Shown here piece after piece: positions 1-8,805 of a stretch of DNA of 64,000 nucleotides; positions within the stretch are counted from its first letter, which is position 1, and every line of letters starts with the position of its first letter. The translations under genes and the position numbers were made by a program. Origin of the DNA: an uncultured Clostridia bacterium (GTDB lineage: Bacteria > Bacillota > Clostridia > Christensenellales > CAG-138); assembly GCA_947168855.1 (NCBI GenBank), contig CAMVNO010000003.1, positions 88,574 through 152,573 of the forward strand. Direction: 5' to 3'. Below the pieces are notes generated by a model. The model saw nothing but the letters and a program-made list of their open reading frames with translations. It was not told where the DNA came from and did not search any database.

Positions 1-120
1 CAGCGCGCAATGGAGCAGAATTTCGTCCCAGTGGTCGATGACCGCGGCATGTTCATCGGCATCGTCACCCGAAAGGCGATCTTAAGACACTTTATCGGAA
101 CCTTGCAGAAACAAAACTGA
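1..120 (+). CDS. C-terminal fragment of a CBS-domain protein
   Basis: The window opens inside this gene; only the last 40 codons in frame 1 are present, ending with TGA at 118-120. The visible part reads as the final strand-turn-helix of a CBS (Bateman) motif, with NFVPVVDDRGMFIGIVTRKA followed by a short basic tail. CBS pairs bind adenine nucleotides or cyclic di-AMP; the string resembles the small two-CBS proteins of Firmicutes (CbpB/YkuL type), but without the N-terminus the subfamily cannot be fixed. It converges on the ychF gene and shares the hairpin at 132-160. Confidence 0.75.
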   Translation, partial: QRAMEQNFVPVVDDRGMFIGIVTRKAILRHFIGTLQKQN

Positions 121-131
121 ACCCAAACAAG

Positions 132-160
132 AAAACCGCCCGAGCGCCCGGGCGGTTTTT
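132..160. terminator. Bidirectional intrinsic terminator between the CBS gene and ychF
   Basis: An 11-bp perfect stem, AAAACCGCCCG / CGGGCGGTTTT, with a 6-nt loop has A-runs on one side and T-runs on the other, so it can act in both directions between two convergent genes. Confidence 0.85.
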
Positions 161-173
161 GCTGTTGTACTCT

Positions 174-1265
174 TTACACATTAAAGAAGAACTCGACGAC
201 GTCCCCGTCCTGCATGACGTATTCCTTGCCTTCGGAACGGACGAGACCCTTCTCCTTGCAGGCTGCGATCGAGCCGTGCTCGACGAGCGTTTCATACGGC
301 ACGACGGCGGCGCGGATGAAGCCGCGTTCGAAATCGCTGTGGATCTTGCTCGCCGCCTGCGGCGCTTTCGTGCCCTTCTGGATCGTCCATGCGCGGACCT
401 CCTTCGGTCCCGCAGTCAGAAAGCTGATTAAGCCCAGGAGCCGGTAGCACGCCTTGACAAGCTGATCGAGACCGGATTCGTGCACGCCCATCTCTTCGAG
501 GAACGCCTGCTTTTCGTCTGGATCGAGCTCCGCGACCTCTTCTTCAAGCTTCGCGCAGACGGTCATCGCCTCGGCGCCTTCGCTCTTTGCGATCTCATAG
601 AGCGTTTTGACGTAGTCGTTCGGCTCGCCCGAAAGGTCGTCCTCGGAAACGTTTGCCACATAGATGACGGGCTTCGAGGTCAGCAGAAACAGACCCCGGA
701 TCGCCTCCTGCTCGTCCTTGTCCGCTTCAAACGTGCGGACGGGTTTGCCGCTTTCGAGATGGTCATAGATGCGCTTTAAGAGGTCGATCTCAACGAGCAG
801 CTTCTTGTCGCCGCTCTTTGCCATTTTCTGCTGACGGTCGATCCGTTTTTCGACGGTCTCCATGTCGGCGAAGATCAGCTCCAGGTTGATCGTCTCCGCG
901 TCGCGCGCGGGGTTCACGCTGCCGTCCACGTGCACCACGTTGTCGTCGTCAAAGCAGCGGACGACGTGCACCACGGCATCGACCTCGCGGATGTGCGACA
1001 GGAACTTGTTGCCGAGACCCTCGCCGCGGGATGCGCCGCGCACGAGTCCCGCGATGTCGACAAACTCGATGACCGCGGGCGTGTACTTCTCGGGATGATG
1101 CATTTCGGCAAGCACGTCCAGCCGGTGATCCGGCACGGACACGACGCCGACGTTCGGCTCAATCGTGCAGAACGGATAGTTCGCCGCCTGCGCGCCGGCG
1201 CGGGTGATAGCGTTGAACAATGTGGATTTGCCGACGTTCGGCAGTCCGATGACGCCCAGTTTCAT
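174..1265 (-). CDS. ychF: Redox-regulated ribosome-binding ATPase YchF (Obg-like)
   Basis: The 363-residue protein is full length for YchF/OLA1. The N-terminal P-loop [15 protein letters not shown] lies at about residues 7-21, the G3-like segment [20 protein letters not shown] follows near residue 70, and the C-terminal TGS-like domain ends in [11 protein letters not shown]. These proteins prefer ATP to GTP, bind ribosomes and are linked to stress responses. The start is supported by AGGAGGAACGGAT just before the ATG. It is the third gene of a glnS-gltX-ychF run, 12 bp behind gltX. Confidence 0.95.
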   Translation of the reverse strand: MKLGVIGLPNVGKSTLFNAITRAGAQAANYPFCTIEPNVGVVSVPDHRLDVLAEMHHPEKYTPAVIEFVDIAGLVRGASRGEGLGNKFLSHIREVDAVVHVVRCFDDDNVVHVDGSVNPARDAETINLELIFADMETVEKRIDRQQKMAKSGDKKLLVEIDLLKRIYDHLESGKPVRTFEADKDEQEAIRGLFLLTSKPVIYVANVSEDDLSGEPNDYVKTLYEIAKSEGAEAMTVCAKLEEEVAELDPDEKQAFLEEMGVHESGLDQLVKACYRLLGLISFLTAGPKEVRAWTIQKGTKAPQAASKIHSDFERGFIRAAVVPYETLVEHGSIAACKEKGLVRSEGKEYVMQDGDVVEFFFNV

Positions 1266-1277
1266 ATCCGTTCCTCC

Positions 1278-2720
1278 TTACGAAAGCTTTTCAAGACCGA
1301 CCTTAAGTCGGCGCATGGATTCCTCGCGACCCAGGAGGATCGCGATCTCGATCGCGCCGCCCGGCGTGACCTGCTTGCCCGCAAGCGCAATGCGCACCGG
1401 CCAGAGCATGGTACCGTTCTTCATGCCTTCTTTTTCGGCAAGACCGAGGAGCGTGTCGTGGATCGGCTGCTCCTCCCATGCGGGAAGCGCGTCGAGCGCC
1501 GCGATCGCGATCTCCAGCACATGCTTTGCGATCTCCGGGTTCGTCTTGCTCTTCTTGTTGGTGAACAGCTCGACGTCGTAGTCCGGAAGCCTTGGGATAA
1601 AGTCGAGCATCTCCGGGATCTGCGTAAAGACCTCGGTGCGCTGCTGCAAAATCCGCGCAAGAAGATCCGCGTGCTCGGCGGAAACGCCCGCCTTTTCGTA
1701 ATACGGCAGGGCGTATGCGGTGAACTGCTCCGGCGTGAGCCTGCGGACGTACTCCGCGTTCATCCACGTCAGCTTGTTGACGTCGAAAATGGCGGGGGAC
1801 TTGCTCATGCCGTCCACGGAGAACGCTTTGATGAGCTCGTCCATCGTGAAGAACTCGCGCTCGTCGCCCGGGTTCCAGCCTAGAAGCGCAACGTAGTTGA
1901 CGATCGCTTCCTTGAGATAGCCCTTGTTGAGATAGTCCTCGAAGTACGCGTCGCCGTCGCGCTTCGAAAGCTTATGCGTTGCGTCGCGCATGATCGGCGT
2001 CATGTGGATGTAGACCGGCTTTTTCCAGCCGAACGCATCATACAGCAGATTGTATTTCGGCGTGCTCGAAAGGTACTCGTTGCCGCGCATGACGTGCGTG
2101 ATGCCCATCGTGTGATCGTCGATGACGTTGGCGAAATTGTAGGTCGGCATGCCGTCCGCCTTGATCAGGATCATGTCGTCGAGGTCGGCGCAGTCGACTG
2201 CAATGTGTCCGTAGAGCACGTCGTCGAACGACGCTTCGCCGTGCTCCGGCACGTTCTGGCGGATGACGTACGGCTCGCCCGCGGCAATGCGGCGCTGCAC
2301 CTCCTCGGGGGAAAGATGCAGGCAGTGCTTGTCGTACTTGAAGGTCTCGCCGCGCTTTGCCGCTTCCTCGCGGCGCGCAGCAAGCTCCTCCTCGGTGCAG
2401 AAGCAGTAGTATGCTTTGCCCGCCTTCACAAGCTGCTCGGCGTAGGGCAGGTACATGTTCTTGCGCTCGCTCTGCACATAGGGACCGTAGTCGCCGCCGA
2501 TGTCGGGACCCTCGTCCCACTGCATGCCGATGCTTTTCAGCGTGCGGTAGATCACGTCGACCGCGCCGGGCACAAAGCGCGCCTGGTCGGTGTCCTCGAT
2601 GCGCAGGATGAACTTTCCGCCGTTCGCCTTGGCAAACAGATAGGTATACAGCGCGCTCCGGAGATTTCCGAGGTGCATATAGCCCGTCGGGGACGGGGCA
2701 AATCTGGTACGAACTTCCAT
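1278..2720 (-). CDS. gltX: Glutamate--tRNA ligase
   Basis: Charges tRNA-Glu in the cytosol. The class I signature PSPTGYMHLGNLRSAL is at about residues 8-23 (HIGH-type motif HLGN), and the KMSKS-type loop HKLSKRDGD is near residue 250; the 480-residue length fits. The frame is open another 31 codons upstream, but that stretch overlaps glnS and is not GltX-like, and AAGGAGAAACC sits immediately before the ATG chosen here, so the start is secure. It lies 10 bp behind glnS in the same operon. Confidence 0.95.
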   Translation of the reverse strand: MEVRTRFAPSPTGYMHLGNLRSALYTYLFAKANGGKFILRIEDTDQARFVPGAVDVIYRTLKSIGMQWDEGPDIGGDYGPYVQSERKNMYLPYAEQLVKAGKAYYCFCTEEELAARREEAAKRGETFKYDKHCLHLSPEEVQRRIAAGEPYVIRQNVPEHGEASFDDVLYGHIAVDCADLDDMILIKADGMPTYNFANVIDDHTMGITHVMRGNEYLSSTPKYNLLYDAFGWKKPVYIHMTPIMRDATHKLSKRDGDAYFEDYLNKGYLKEAIVNYVALLGWNPGDEREFFTMDELIKAFSVDGMSKSPAIFDVNKLTWMNAEYVRRLTPEQFTAYALPYYEKAGVSAEHADLLARILQQRTEVFTQIPEMLDFIPRLPDYDVELFTNKKSKTNPEIAKHVLEIAIAALDALPAWEEQPIHDTLLGLAEKEGMKNGTMLWPVRIALAGKQVTPGGAIEIAILLGREESMRRLKVGLEKLS

Positions 2721-2730
2721 TGGTTTCTCC

Positions 2731-4371
2731 TTACTGAATCTTAAACGAATCCTTGAGTCCCACGACGCGGTTGAACACCGGCATCTCTTCGGTCGAATCG
2801 GGATCCTTTGCAAAATAGCCCATGCGGATGAACTGGAACGACTCGCCGACCTTTGCGTCCTTAAGCGCGGGTTCGAGGAATCCGTGCTTGATCTCGAGCG
2901 AATCCGGATCCAGAAGCGCGGTGAAGTCTTCGACCTCTTCGCCTTCGGCGGCTTCGCGCATCAGCGGACCGTAGAGCCGAAGCTCCGCGGGGATCGCGTC
3001 ACAGACCGGGACCCAGTGCAGCGTGCCCTTGACCTTACGTTCGCATGCGCCGCTTCTCGTTTCGGGATCGTAGGTCACGTGGACCTCGGTGACCGCGCCG
3101 GTTTCGTCCGTATTCCACGAAACGCACTTGACGATGTACGCGCCTTTGAGGCGCACCTCGCCATCCGGCTTTAAGCGGAAGAACTTCTTGACCGGTTCCG
3201 CCATGAAATCGCTCTGTTCGATCCAGAGCTCGCGGCCGAAGCGGACCGTGTGCGTACCTGCGTCCGGATCGTTCGGATTGTTTTCGATCTCGACGGTCTC
3301 GAAGCGGTCGGGCTCCCAGTTGTCGATGATGAGCTTCAAAGGCTCGGTGACCGCCATGCGGCGCGGCGCGTTCGCGTTCAGGTTTTCACGCACGCAGTGC
3401 TCGAGCATCGCGGTGTCCACGACGGAATCCGCTTTCGCCACGCCGATCCGCGCAAGGAAATCGCGCACGGCGGCGGCGGGGTAGCCGCGGCGGCGCATGG
3501 CGCACAGCGTCGGCATTCTGGGATCGTCCCAGCCGCTTACGAAATGCTCCTCGACGAGACGGCGCAGATACCGCTTCGACATGATCGTGTTGGTGAGATT
3601 CAGCCGCGCAAACTCGATCTGTCTCGGCTTCTGTTCAAACCCGCAGGCGTTCACGACCCAGTCGTAGAGCGGGCGGTGCGCTTCGTATTCGAGCGAGCAC
3701 AGCGAGTGCGTCACGCCCTCGATCGCGTCCTGGATCGGATGCGCGAAGTCGTACATCGGGTAGATGCACCACTTGTCGCCGGTCTGATGGTGCGAGGTGT
3801 GCAGAATGCGGTACATCGCGGGGTCGCGCATGTTGATGTTCGGGCTCGCCATGTCGATCTTCGCACGGAGCGTCTTTGCGCCGTCCGGGAATTCGCCGTT
3901 CTTCATGCGCTCGAAGAGATCGAGGTTTTCCTCGACGGAGCGGTCGCGCCACGGGCTGTTCGTGCCGGGCTCGGTGAGCGTGCCGCGATATTCGCGCATC
4001 TGATCCTTAGAAAGGTCGTCGACGTACGCCTTGCCGTCCTTGATGAGCTTGACCGCAAGCTCGTAGCACTGATCGAAATAGGATGAGCCGAAGCGGAGCT
4101 GATCCCAATCAAAGCCCAGCCAGTGGATGTCCTCCTTGATCGCTTCGACGTACTCCACATCCTCCTTGGTGGGGTTCGTGTCGTCAAAGCGCAGGTTGCA
4201 GGTGCCGCCGTATTCCTCGGCAATGCCGAAATCGACGGTCAGCGCCTTTGCATGACCGATGTGCAGATAGCCGTTCGGCTCGGGCGGGAACCGCGTTTTC
4301 ACGGGTCTGTTCAGCTTTTTGAGGTCTTCTTCGACAAATTCTTCGATGAAGTTTTTGCTCCGTTCTTCCAT
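2731..4371 (-). CDS. glnS: Glutamine--tRNA ligase
   Basis: Directly charges tRNA-Gln. The protein has 546 residues, with [17 protein letters not shown] (HIGH motif) near residue 28 and [10 protein letters not shown] (KMSKS-type) near residue 265, followed by the beta-barrel anticodon-binding region; this order is diagnostic for GlnRS rather than GluRS. I place the start at the internal ATG (MEERSKN) because GGAAAGGAAACGAT precedes it; a 14-codon upstream extension has no ribosome site. GlnRS is patchily distributed in Firmicutes, where the GatCAB route is common, so this gene is probably an old lateral acquisition (inference). Confidence 0.95.
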   Translation of the reverse strand: MEERSKNFIEEFVEEDLKKLNRPVKTRFPPEPNGYLHIGHAKALTVDFGIAEEYGGTCNLRFDDTNPTKEDVEYVEAIKEDIHWLGFDWDQLRFGSSYFDQCYELAVKLIKDGKAYVDDLSKDQMREYRGTLTEPGTNSPWRDRSVEENLDLFERMKNGEFPDGAKTLRAKIDMASPNINMRDPAMYRILHTSHHQTGDKWCIYPMYDFAHPIQDAIEGVTHSLCSLEYEAHRPLYDWVVNACGFEQKPRQIEFARLNLTNTIMSKRYLRRLVEEHFVSGWDDPRMPTLCAMRRRGYPAAAVRDFLARIGVAKADSVVDTAMLEHCVRENLNANAPRRMAVTEPLKLIIDNWEPDRFETVEIENNPNDPDAGTHTVRFGRELWIEQSDFMAEPVKKFFRLKPDGEVRLKGAYIVKCVSWNTDETGAVTEVHVTYDPETRSGACERKVKGTLHWVPVCDAIPAELRLYGPLMREAAEGEEVEDFTALLDPDSLEIKHGFLEPALKDAKVGESFQFIRMGYFAKDPDSTEEMPVFNRVVGLKDSFKIQ

Positions 4372-4424
4372 ATCGTTTCCTTTCCTCGGAGGGATCTCCG
4401 ATCGGGTTTTCAAAATAATATCTT

Positions 4425-4453
4425 ATTATAACGCGTACGCGCGCGTTGCACAA
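4425..4453 (-). promoter_or_regulatory. Sigma-A promoter of the glnS-gltX-ychF operon
   Basis: On the minus strand TTGTGC (4453-4448), a 17-bp spacer and TATAAT (4430-4425) lie about 55 bp before the glnS start. Confidence 0.65.
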
Positions 4454-4556
4454 GACACGTTTTGCGTTTTTTTTCGTGTTCTTTACATAGGCGCAGGGGA
4501 AATGCGCATAATAGCAATGCCGGACAAAACGGTAATTTCAACACGGAGGAACTCCC

Positions 4557-4706
4557 ATGACCATGAAAAACGACAAACGTCGAAGCGGCGACGAAATGAA
4601 CCGCAGAAGCAACCCGAACGAGCGCAAGCATGCGGATTCGAACCGCGACGGCGACAGCCAGCGCAACCGCAGCGACGACGATCTCTTTGGCTCGGATGAA
4701 TACTGA
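4557..4706 (+). CDS. Small highly charged protein, 49 aa
   Basis: ATG at 4557 follows ACACGGAGGAACTCCC, a strong ribosome site, and the frame runs 49 codons to TGA at 4704. The product (start MTMKNDKRRSGDE, end LFGSDEY) consists mostly of Lys, Arg, Asp, Asn, Ser and Glu with almost no hydrophobic residues, so it should be disordered and cytosolic. Its last 11 bases overlap the next small ORF, implying translational coupling. No family recognised. Confidence 0.6.
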   Translation: MTMKNDKRRSGDEMNRRSNPNERKHADSNRDGDSQRNRSDDDLFGSDEY

Positions 4707-4863
4707 GAAGCGCGGAGAGAAGCGGGACAGGATCCGCTATGTTCCGCGCAAAACGGTCAGGATCCCGTCCGATGTGGACGGAAGCTACACCGGCATGCCG
4801 ATGACAAACGAGCAGTTTTCGCAGGGGATCCAACAGCCCGTGCAGGACGCGGACGATCTTTAA
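4696..4863 (+). CDS. Small conserved-looking protein, 55 aa
   Basis: ATG at 4696 lies inside the end of the preceding ORF and the frame runs 55 codons to TAA. The sequence MNTEKRGEKRDRIRYVPR is followed by a compact block containing VRIPSDVDGSYTG and ends QPVQDADDL. The ordered, Pro/Gly-containing C-terminal half looks more like a selected protein than a shadow frame. A 12-bp stem terminator with a TTCG loop follows at 4906, so the two small ORFs form a transcription unit of their own. Function unknown. Confidence 0.6.
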   Translation: MNTEKRGEKRDRIRYVPRKTVRIPSDVDGSYTGMPMTNEQFSQGIQQPVQDADDL

Positions 4864-4905
4864 TCGACAGCGCGCGAAGCCCAAACAGGTCTCGCGCAAA
4901 GGAGG

Positions 4906-4940
4906 ATCGGAGAGAGCTTCGGCTTTCTCCGATTCTCTTT
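4906..4940 (+). terminator. Strong intrinsic terminator after the small-ORF pair
   Basis: ATCGGAGAGAGC and GCTTTCTCCGAT pair over 12 bp (one G-T) around a TTCG tetraloop, followed by TCTCTTT. Confidence 0.8.
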
Positions 4941-5640
4941 GCAAAAGCGGCAGAGACGGGAGCGGGGAAACGCGCAAACCGCTTGCTGTTTTCGGCGTAT
5001 TGTGTACAATACCATGATAGGATTATATACAATTTTCACGAAGAAAAGGACTCGACAGCCATGAAATCCTGCGCGACGATCAGAAAGAGAGGCAGACGGA
5101 ATCAATACGCTTTTCTGCCTGCGGATCCTTTTTGCGGCTTGAAACGCCTGTTTCGGGTAGTTTTTTGCGCCTGCGGCGCAGTGATATCTGCTTCGCGGAT
5201 GATATACGCCTGCGCCGCGTGATATATCCCTGCGGGATGTGATATGTTCCGCTGCGAGGAACGTTCAGGACGATTCTCCTGTCGGAGAATCCGGGATCAT
5301 ACCCCTCATCAGTCACCTGTCGGTGACAGCCGCGCTTCGTTTCACTCTGCTTCGGCGGCAGATCGCGCGCTCCCTGCGTTCCCCCGAGGGAAAGCCAAGG
5401 GGCGGGACGCCCCGTCCAAAAGCCTTCCCCTTGAGGGGAAGGTGGTCCCGGAGGGACCGGATGAGGCGTACATGCAGACTTCGCTCTGTCATGACTGCGC
5501 GAAGCGAAGAATCCTGTCCGGTTGCTTCAAAGATTCTTCGTCGCTTTGCTCCTCAGAATGACAATGCGCCGCAGAGCAAGAATCGTATCTTCCCGCATAT
5601 CCGTTCGACGGGACGCCGACCTCGGCGTCCCGTTTGCGTC
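4941..5640. repeat. Intergenic mosaic of palindromic repeats, no convincing gene
   Basis: This 700-bp stretch carries a chain of short inverted repeats. Four TGATAT spacers at 5182, 5200, 5220 and 5240 (18-20 bp period) separate mini-hairpins with TGC/TTCG-type loops. Then come GATTCTCC..GGAGAATC (5272-5291), GTCACC..GGTGAC (5312-5327), CCTTCCCC..GGGGAAGG (5423-5442), GGTCCC..GGGACC (5444-5458), an AGATTCTTCG..CAGAATGACA block (5531-5563) and a perfect 12-bp inverted repeat ACGGGACGCCGA/TCGGCGTCCCGT (5608-5633). A 53-codon ORF from an ATG at 5061 has only a distant AAGGA and unlike-gene composition; I do not call it. Confidence 0.6.
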
Positions 5641-5667
5641 CCTGTCACAAGGGGCGGTCCTTTTTTA

Positions 5668-5696
5668 TTGACAGTACACAACATTTCGTATATAAT
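5668..5696 (+). promoter_or_regulatory. Consensus sigma-A promoter of the nagB-glmM operon
   Basis: Perfect TTGACA (5668-5673), 17-bp spacer, perfect TATAAT (5691-5696). Transcription would begin near 5703, leaving a leader of about 255 nt before nagB. Confidence 0.85.
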
Positions 5697-5702
5697 ACCT
5701 CT

Positions 5703-5958
5703 GTTATGGATCATAACACCCGTAAAACGGTCGATTCGAAAAGGAGGGAGAATGACCGTCAGCGCCGGGCCCGAAGAGGGTGACGAGGATGGCAGTTTAT
5801 CGAAAGATTCGGCGGATGCTGCCACGGCTCTTGCGGCGGGTCGAGAAGGGAACGACAAAAAACGGAATCAAAACCGCAACAGAGCGATCCCGGACGTCGT
5901 ACGGAAAGCGGACCGCGCATAGAATACAGCGCGTCCGATATTTGAAAAGGAGAAAAAC
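5703..5958 (+). promoter_or_regulatory. Long nagB leader with candidate upstream ORFs
   Basis: The leader contains AAAAGGAGGGAGA directly before an ATG at 5752 that opens a 56-codon ORF (MTVSAGPEEGDEDG, ending 5922). In another frame, an ATG at 5780 (or 5789) opens a very basic ORF ending at 5962, whose TGA overlaps the nagB ATG as ATGA. Only one frame can be principal. The strong ribosome site favours the first, the ATGA coupling the second. Neither product is recognised; the leader could also be purely regulatory. Confidence 0.35.
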
Positions 5959-6750
5959 ATGAGAGTCGTTATTCAGGACAACTACGAAAAAATGAGCCTT
6001 TGGGCTGCACACTATATCGCTGGCAAGATCAACGCGCACAAGGAAGCGCGTCCGTTCGTGCTCGGTCTTCCGACGGGTTCTTCCCCGATCGGCGTTTACA
6101 AGGAGCTCGCCCGCATGAACAAGGCGGGAGAGGTCAGCTTCAGTAACGTCGTCACCTTCAACATGGACGAATATCTCGGGCTTCCGCATGAGCACGACCA
6201 GAGCTACTGGTATTTCATGCACGACAATTTCTTCGATCATCTGGTCGATATGAAGCCGGAGAATATCAATATTCTGAACGGCATGACCGACGATCCCGAG
6301 GGCGAATGCGCCCGCTATGAGGAAAAGATCAAGTCCTACGGCGGCATCGACCTCTTTATGGGCGGCATCGGCGTAGACGGTCATATCGCGTTCAACGAGC
6401 CGTTCACCTCGCTCTGCTCGCGCACGGGCGTGCGGAACCTCACCACCGACACGCGCATCGTCAACTCCCGCTTCTTCGGAAACGACCCGGAAAAGGTCCC
6501 CTCGCAGGCGCTGTCCGTCGGCGTCGGCACGGTCACGGATTCGAAGGAAGTCCTGATTCTGATCAACGGTCACAACAAGGCGCGCGCGCTCGCGGCGACC
6601 GTCGAAGGCAACGTCAGCCACAAGTGGACCTGCTCCGCACTGCAGATGCACAACGGCGCGATCATCGCGTGCGATGAAGCCGCATGCGGCGAGCTGACCG
6701 TGGACACCTACAAATACTTCCTCGACATCGAGAGAAACGAGAGACTGTAA
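5959..6750 (+). CDS. nagB: Glucosamine-6-phosphate deaminase
   Basis: Interconverts glucosamine-6-phosphate and fructose-6-phosphate plus ammonia in the cytosol. The 263-residue length fits the family. Visible signatures are the phosphate-binding [16 protein letters not shown] (about residues 34-49), NMDEYLGLP with the catalytic Asp/Glu pair (near 70) and [12 protein letters not shown] (near 137). AAAAGGAGAAAAAC precedes the ATG. It is the first gene of an operon with a hexapeptide acyltransferase (1-bp gap) and glmM, so here the enzyme sits with the route to UDP-GlcNAc rather than with nagA. Confidence 0.95.
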   Translation: MRVVIQDNYEKMSLWAAHYIAGKINAHKEARPFVLGLPTGSSPIGVYKELARMNKAGEVSFSNVVTFNMDEYLGLPHEHDQSYWYFMHDNFFDHLVDMKPENINILNGMTDDPEGECARYEEKIKSYGGIDLFMGGIGVDGHIAFNEPFTSLCSRTGVRNLTTDTRIVNSRFFGNDPEKVPSQALSVGVGTVTDSKEVLILINGHNKARALAATVEGNVSHKWTCSALQMHNGAIIACDEAACGELTVDTYKYFLDIERNERL

Positions 6751-6751
6751 G

Positions 6752-7414
6752 ATGTATACGATCACAGATTTATTCGACCTGGAGCATACACAGGCAAAGG
6801 ACTATCTTTCGAAGTTCACCTATCCCTGGGAAGCGCTGAAGGGCATCAAGGACTTCATTCTGGCGCTCGGTCCCACGCTCGGCGAGGACTATACCGAGGT
6901 TTCCGAGCACGTCTGGGTGCATAAGACGGCGAAGGTCTTCCCGTCCGCGTACCTCGGCGCGCCGTGCATCATCGGACCCGAAACCGAGGTCCGGCATTGC
7001 GCGTTCATCCGCGGCTCCGCGCTGGTCGGCAGCAATTGCGTCGTCGGCAACTCCGTGGAGCTCAAGAACGTCATCCTGTTCGACAATGTGCAGACGCCGC
7101 ACTATAACTACGTCGGCGACTCGATCCTGGGCTATAAGAGTCACATGGGCGCGGGCAGCATCACCAGTAACGTCAAGAGCGACAAGCAGCTTGTCATCGT
7201 GCACAACGGCGCGGAGCAGATCCCGACCGGGATCAAGAAGTTCGGCGCAATGCTCGGCGATTACGTCGAGGTCGGCTGCAACGCGGTCTGCAATCCCGGC
7301 ACGGTGATCGGGCGGCACAGCAATGTGTATCCGACTTCGTGCGTGCGCGGCGTGGTACCTGCGTACAGCATCTGGAAGGACAACGGAACGGTAGCGACGA
7401 AGGAGGAACGGTAA
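6752..7414 (+). CDS. Left-handed beta-helix (hexapeptide) acyl/nucleotidyltransferase-like protein
   Basis: The 220-residue protein has a short N-terminal cap (LFDLEHTQAKDYL..YPWEALKGI) and then hexapeptide-repeat turns such as HVWVHKTAKVFPSAYLGAPCIIGPETEV and VVGNSVELKNVILFDNV, typical of the left-handed beta-helix. It resembles stand-alone proteins related to the acetyltransferase half of GlmU and lacks a nucleotidyltransferase domain. Between nagB and glmM, the likely role is acetylation of glucosamine-1-phosphate (inference from family and context). The stop overlaps the next start as TAATG. Confidence 0.75.
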   Translation: MYTITDLFDLEHTQAKDYLSKFTYPWEALKGIKDFILALGPTLGEDYTEVSEHVWVHKTAKVFPSAYLGAPCIIGPETEVRHCAFIRGSALVGSNCVVGNSVELKNVILFDNVQTPHYNYVGDSILGYKSHMGAGSITSNVKSDKQLVIVHNGAEQIPTGIKKFGAMLGDYVEVGCNAVCNPGTVIGRHSNVYPTSCVRGVVPAYSIWKDNGTVATKEER

Positions 7415-8760
7415 TGGGCAAGTATTTCGGAACGGACGGCTTCCGCGGCGAAGCGAACAAGACGCTGACCTTTGAGCACGCGGTCAAGATCGGGCGTTTT
7501 CTGGGCTGGTATTACGGCGCGCGCCTCGATAAAAAGGCAAAGGTCGTGATCGGCAAGGACACGCGCAGAAGCTCCTATATGTTTGAATACGCGCTCTGCA
7601 CGGGGCTCATGGCTTCCGGCGCGGATGCGTATATCATGCACGTCACCACCACGCCTTCGGTCGCGTACATCACACGCGTCGACGATTTCGACTGCGGCAT
7701 CATGATCTCCGCCTCGCACAATCCGTACTACGACAACGGCATCAAGCTTCTGAACGGCTACGGCGAAAAGATGGACGAGGAGACGATCCTGCTGGTTGAG
7801 GAATACATCGACGGCAAGATCGAGGTTCCGGTTGCGGGACGGCACGAGATCGGCAGAACGGTCGACTACGTTGCGGGCAGAAACCGCTACATCGGCTTTT
7901 TGATCTCGCTTTCCAAGTACAGCTTCAAGGGCGTCAAGGTCGGTCTGGACGTTGCGAACGGTGCGGCGTGGCAGATCGCGAAGGGCGTTTATGAAGCGCT
8001 CGGCGCGAAGGTCTATGTGATCAACGACGAACCGGACGGCTACAACATCAACACCGACTGCGGCTCGACGCACATCGAGCACCTGCAGAAGTTTGTGGTC
8101 GAAAACAAGCTGGACGTCGGCTTTGCGTTTGACGGCGACGCGGACCGCTGCCTTTGCGTGGACGAAAAGGGCAACGTCGTCACCGGCGACCATACGCTCT
8201 ATATCTACGGGCTCTATATGAAGGAGCGCGGCAAGCTCCTGAACAACAAGGTCGTCACGACCGTGATGAGCAATTTCGGGCTTTACAAGGCGCTGGACAA
8301 GGTCGGCATCGAGTACGAAAAGACCAAGGTCGGCGACAAGTATGTCTACGAGAACATGGTAAAGACCGGCAACCGCATCGGCGGCGAGCAGAGCGGACAC
8401 ACGATCTTCCTGAAATATGAGACGACCGGCGACGGCATCGTGACGAGCCTCAAGCTCATGGAGGTCATGCTGGCAAAGGGCAAGCCGATGAGCGAGCTCG
8501 CGGCGCCCGTCGTGTTCTATCCGCAGGTGCTCAAAAACGTTCGCGTCAAGTCCAAGCCGGATGCGCAGAACGATCCCGACGTGCAGGCGGCGGTGAAGCG
8601 CGTTGCCGACGAGCTCGGCGATTCCGGCAGGATCCTCGTGCGCGAGTCCGGCACCGAGCCGGTCATTCGCGTGATGGTCGAAGCGGACACGAACGAGATC
8701 TGCGAGAAATACGTGGACTCCGTGATCGAGGTCATCAAGGCGAAGGGACATATTGCGTAA
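7414..8760 (+). CDS. glmM: Phosphoglucosamine mutase / phosphohexomutase
   Basis: Converts glucosamine-6-phosphate to glucosamine-1-phosphate for peptidoglycan precursor synthesis. The 448-residue protein starts KYFGTDGFRGEANKTLT, carries the phosphoserine loop MISASHNPYYDNG near residue 100, the Mg-binding DGDADRC near residue 243 and the C-terminal phosphate loop RESGTEPVIRV. The start is at ATG 7414, preceded by AAGGAGGAACGGTA, not at in-frame codons further upstream inside the previous gene. Ordinary phosphomannomutase activity cannot be excluded from sequence alone. Confidence 0.9.
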   Translation: MGKYFGTDGFRGEANKTLTFEHAVKIGRFLGWYYGARLDKKAKVVIGKDTRRSSYMFEYALCTGLMASGADAYIMHVTTTPSVAYITRVDDFDCGIMISASHNPYYDNGIKLLNGYGEKMDEETILLVEEYIDGKIEVPVAGRHEIGRTVDYVAGRNRYIGFLISLSKYSFKGVKVGLDVANGAAWQIAKGVYEALGAKVYVINDEPDGYNINTDCGSTHIEHLQKFVVENKLDVGFAFDGDADRCLCVDEKGNVVTGDHTLYIYGLYMKERGKLLNNKVVTTVMSNFGLYKALDKVGIEYEKTKVGDKYVYENMVKTGNRIGGEQSGHTIFLKYETTGDGIVTSLKLMEVMLAKGKPMSELAAPVVFYPQVLKNVRVKSKPDAQNDPDVQAAVKRVADELGDSGRILVRESGTEPVIRVMVEADTNEICEKYVDSVIEVIKAKGHIA

Positions 8761-8776
8761 CGCATAACCAGCATTG

Positions 8777-8805
8777 AAAAAGCTGCCGAATCCGGCAGCT
8801 TTTTT
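8777..8805 (+). terminator. Intrinsic terminator after glmM
   Basis: AGCTGCCG / CGGCAGCT stem with an AATC loop, A-rich before and a run of T after. Confidence 0.85.

Noticed and set aside
5061..5222. 53-codon ORF in the repeat-rich intergenic region
   Set aside because: The only Shine-Dalgarno-like sequence is too far from the ATG and the frame runs into the TGATAT hairpin array.
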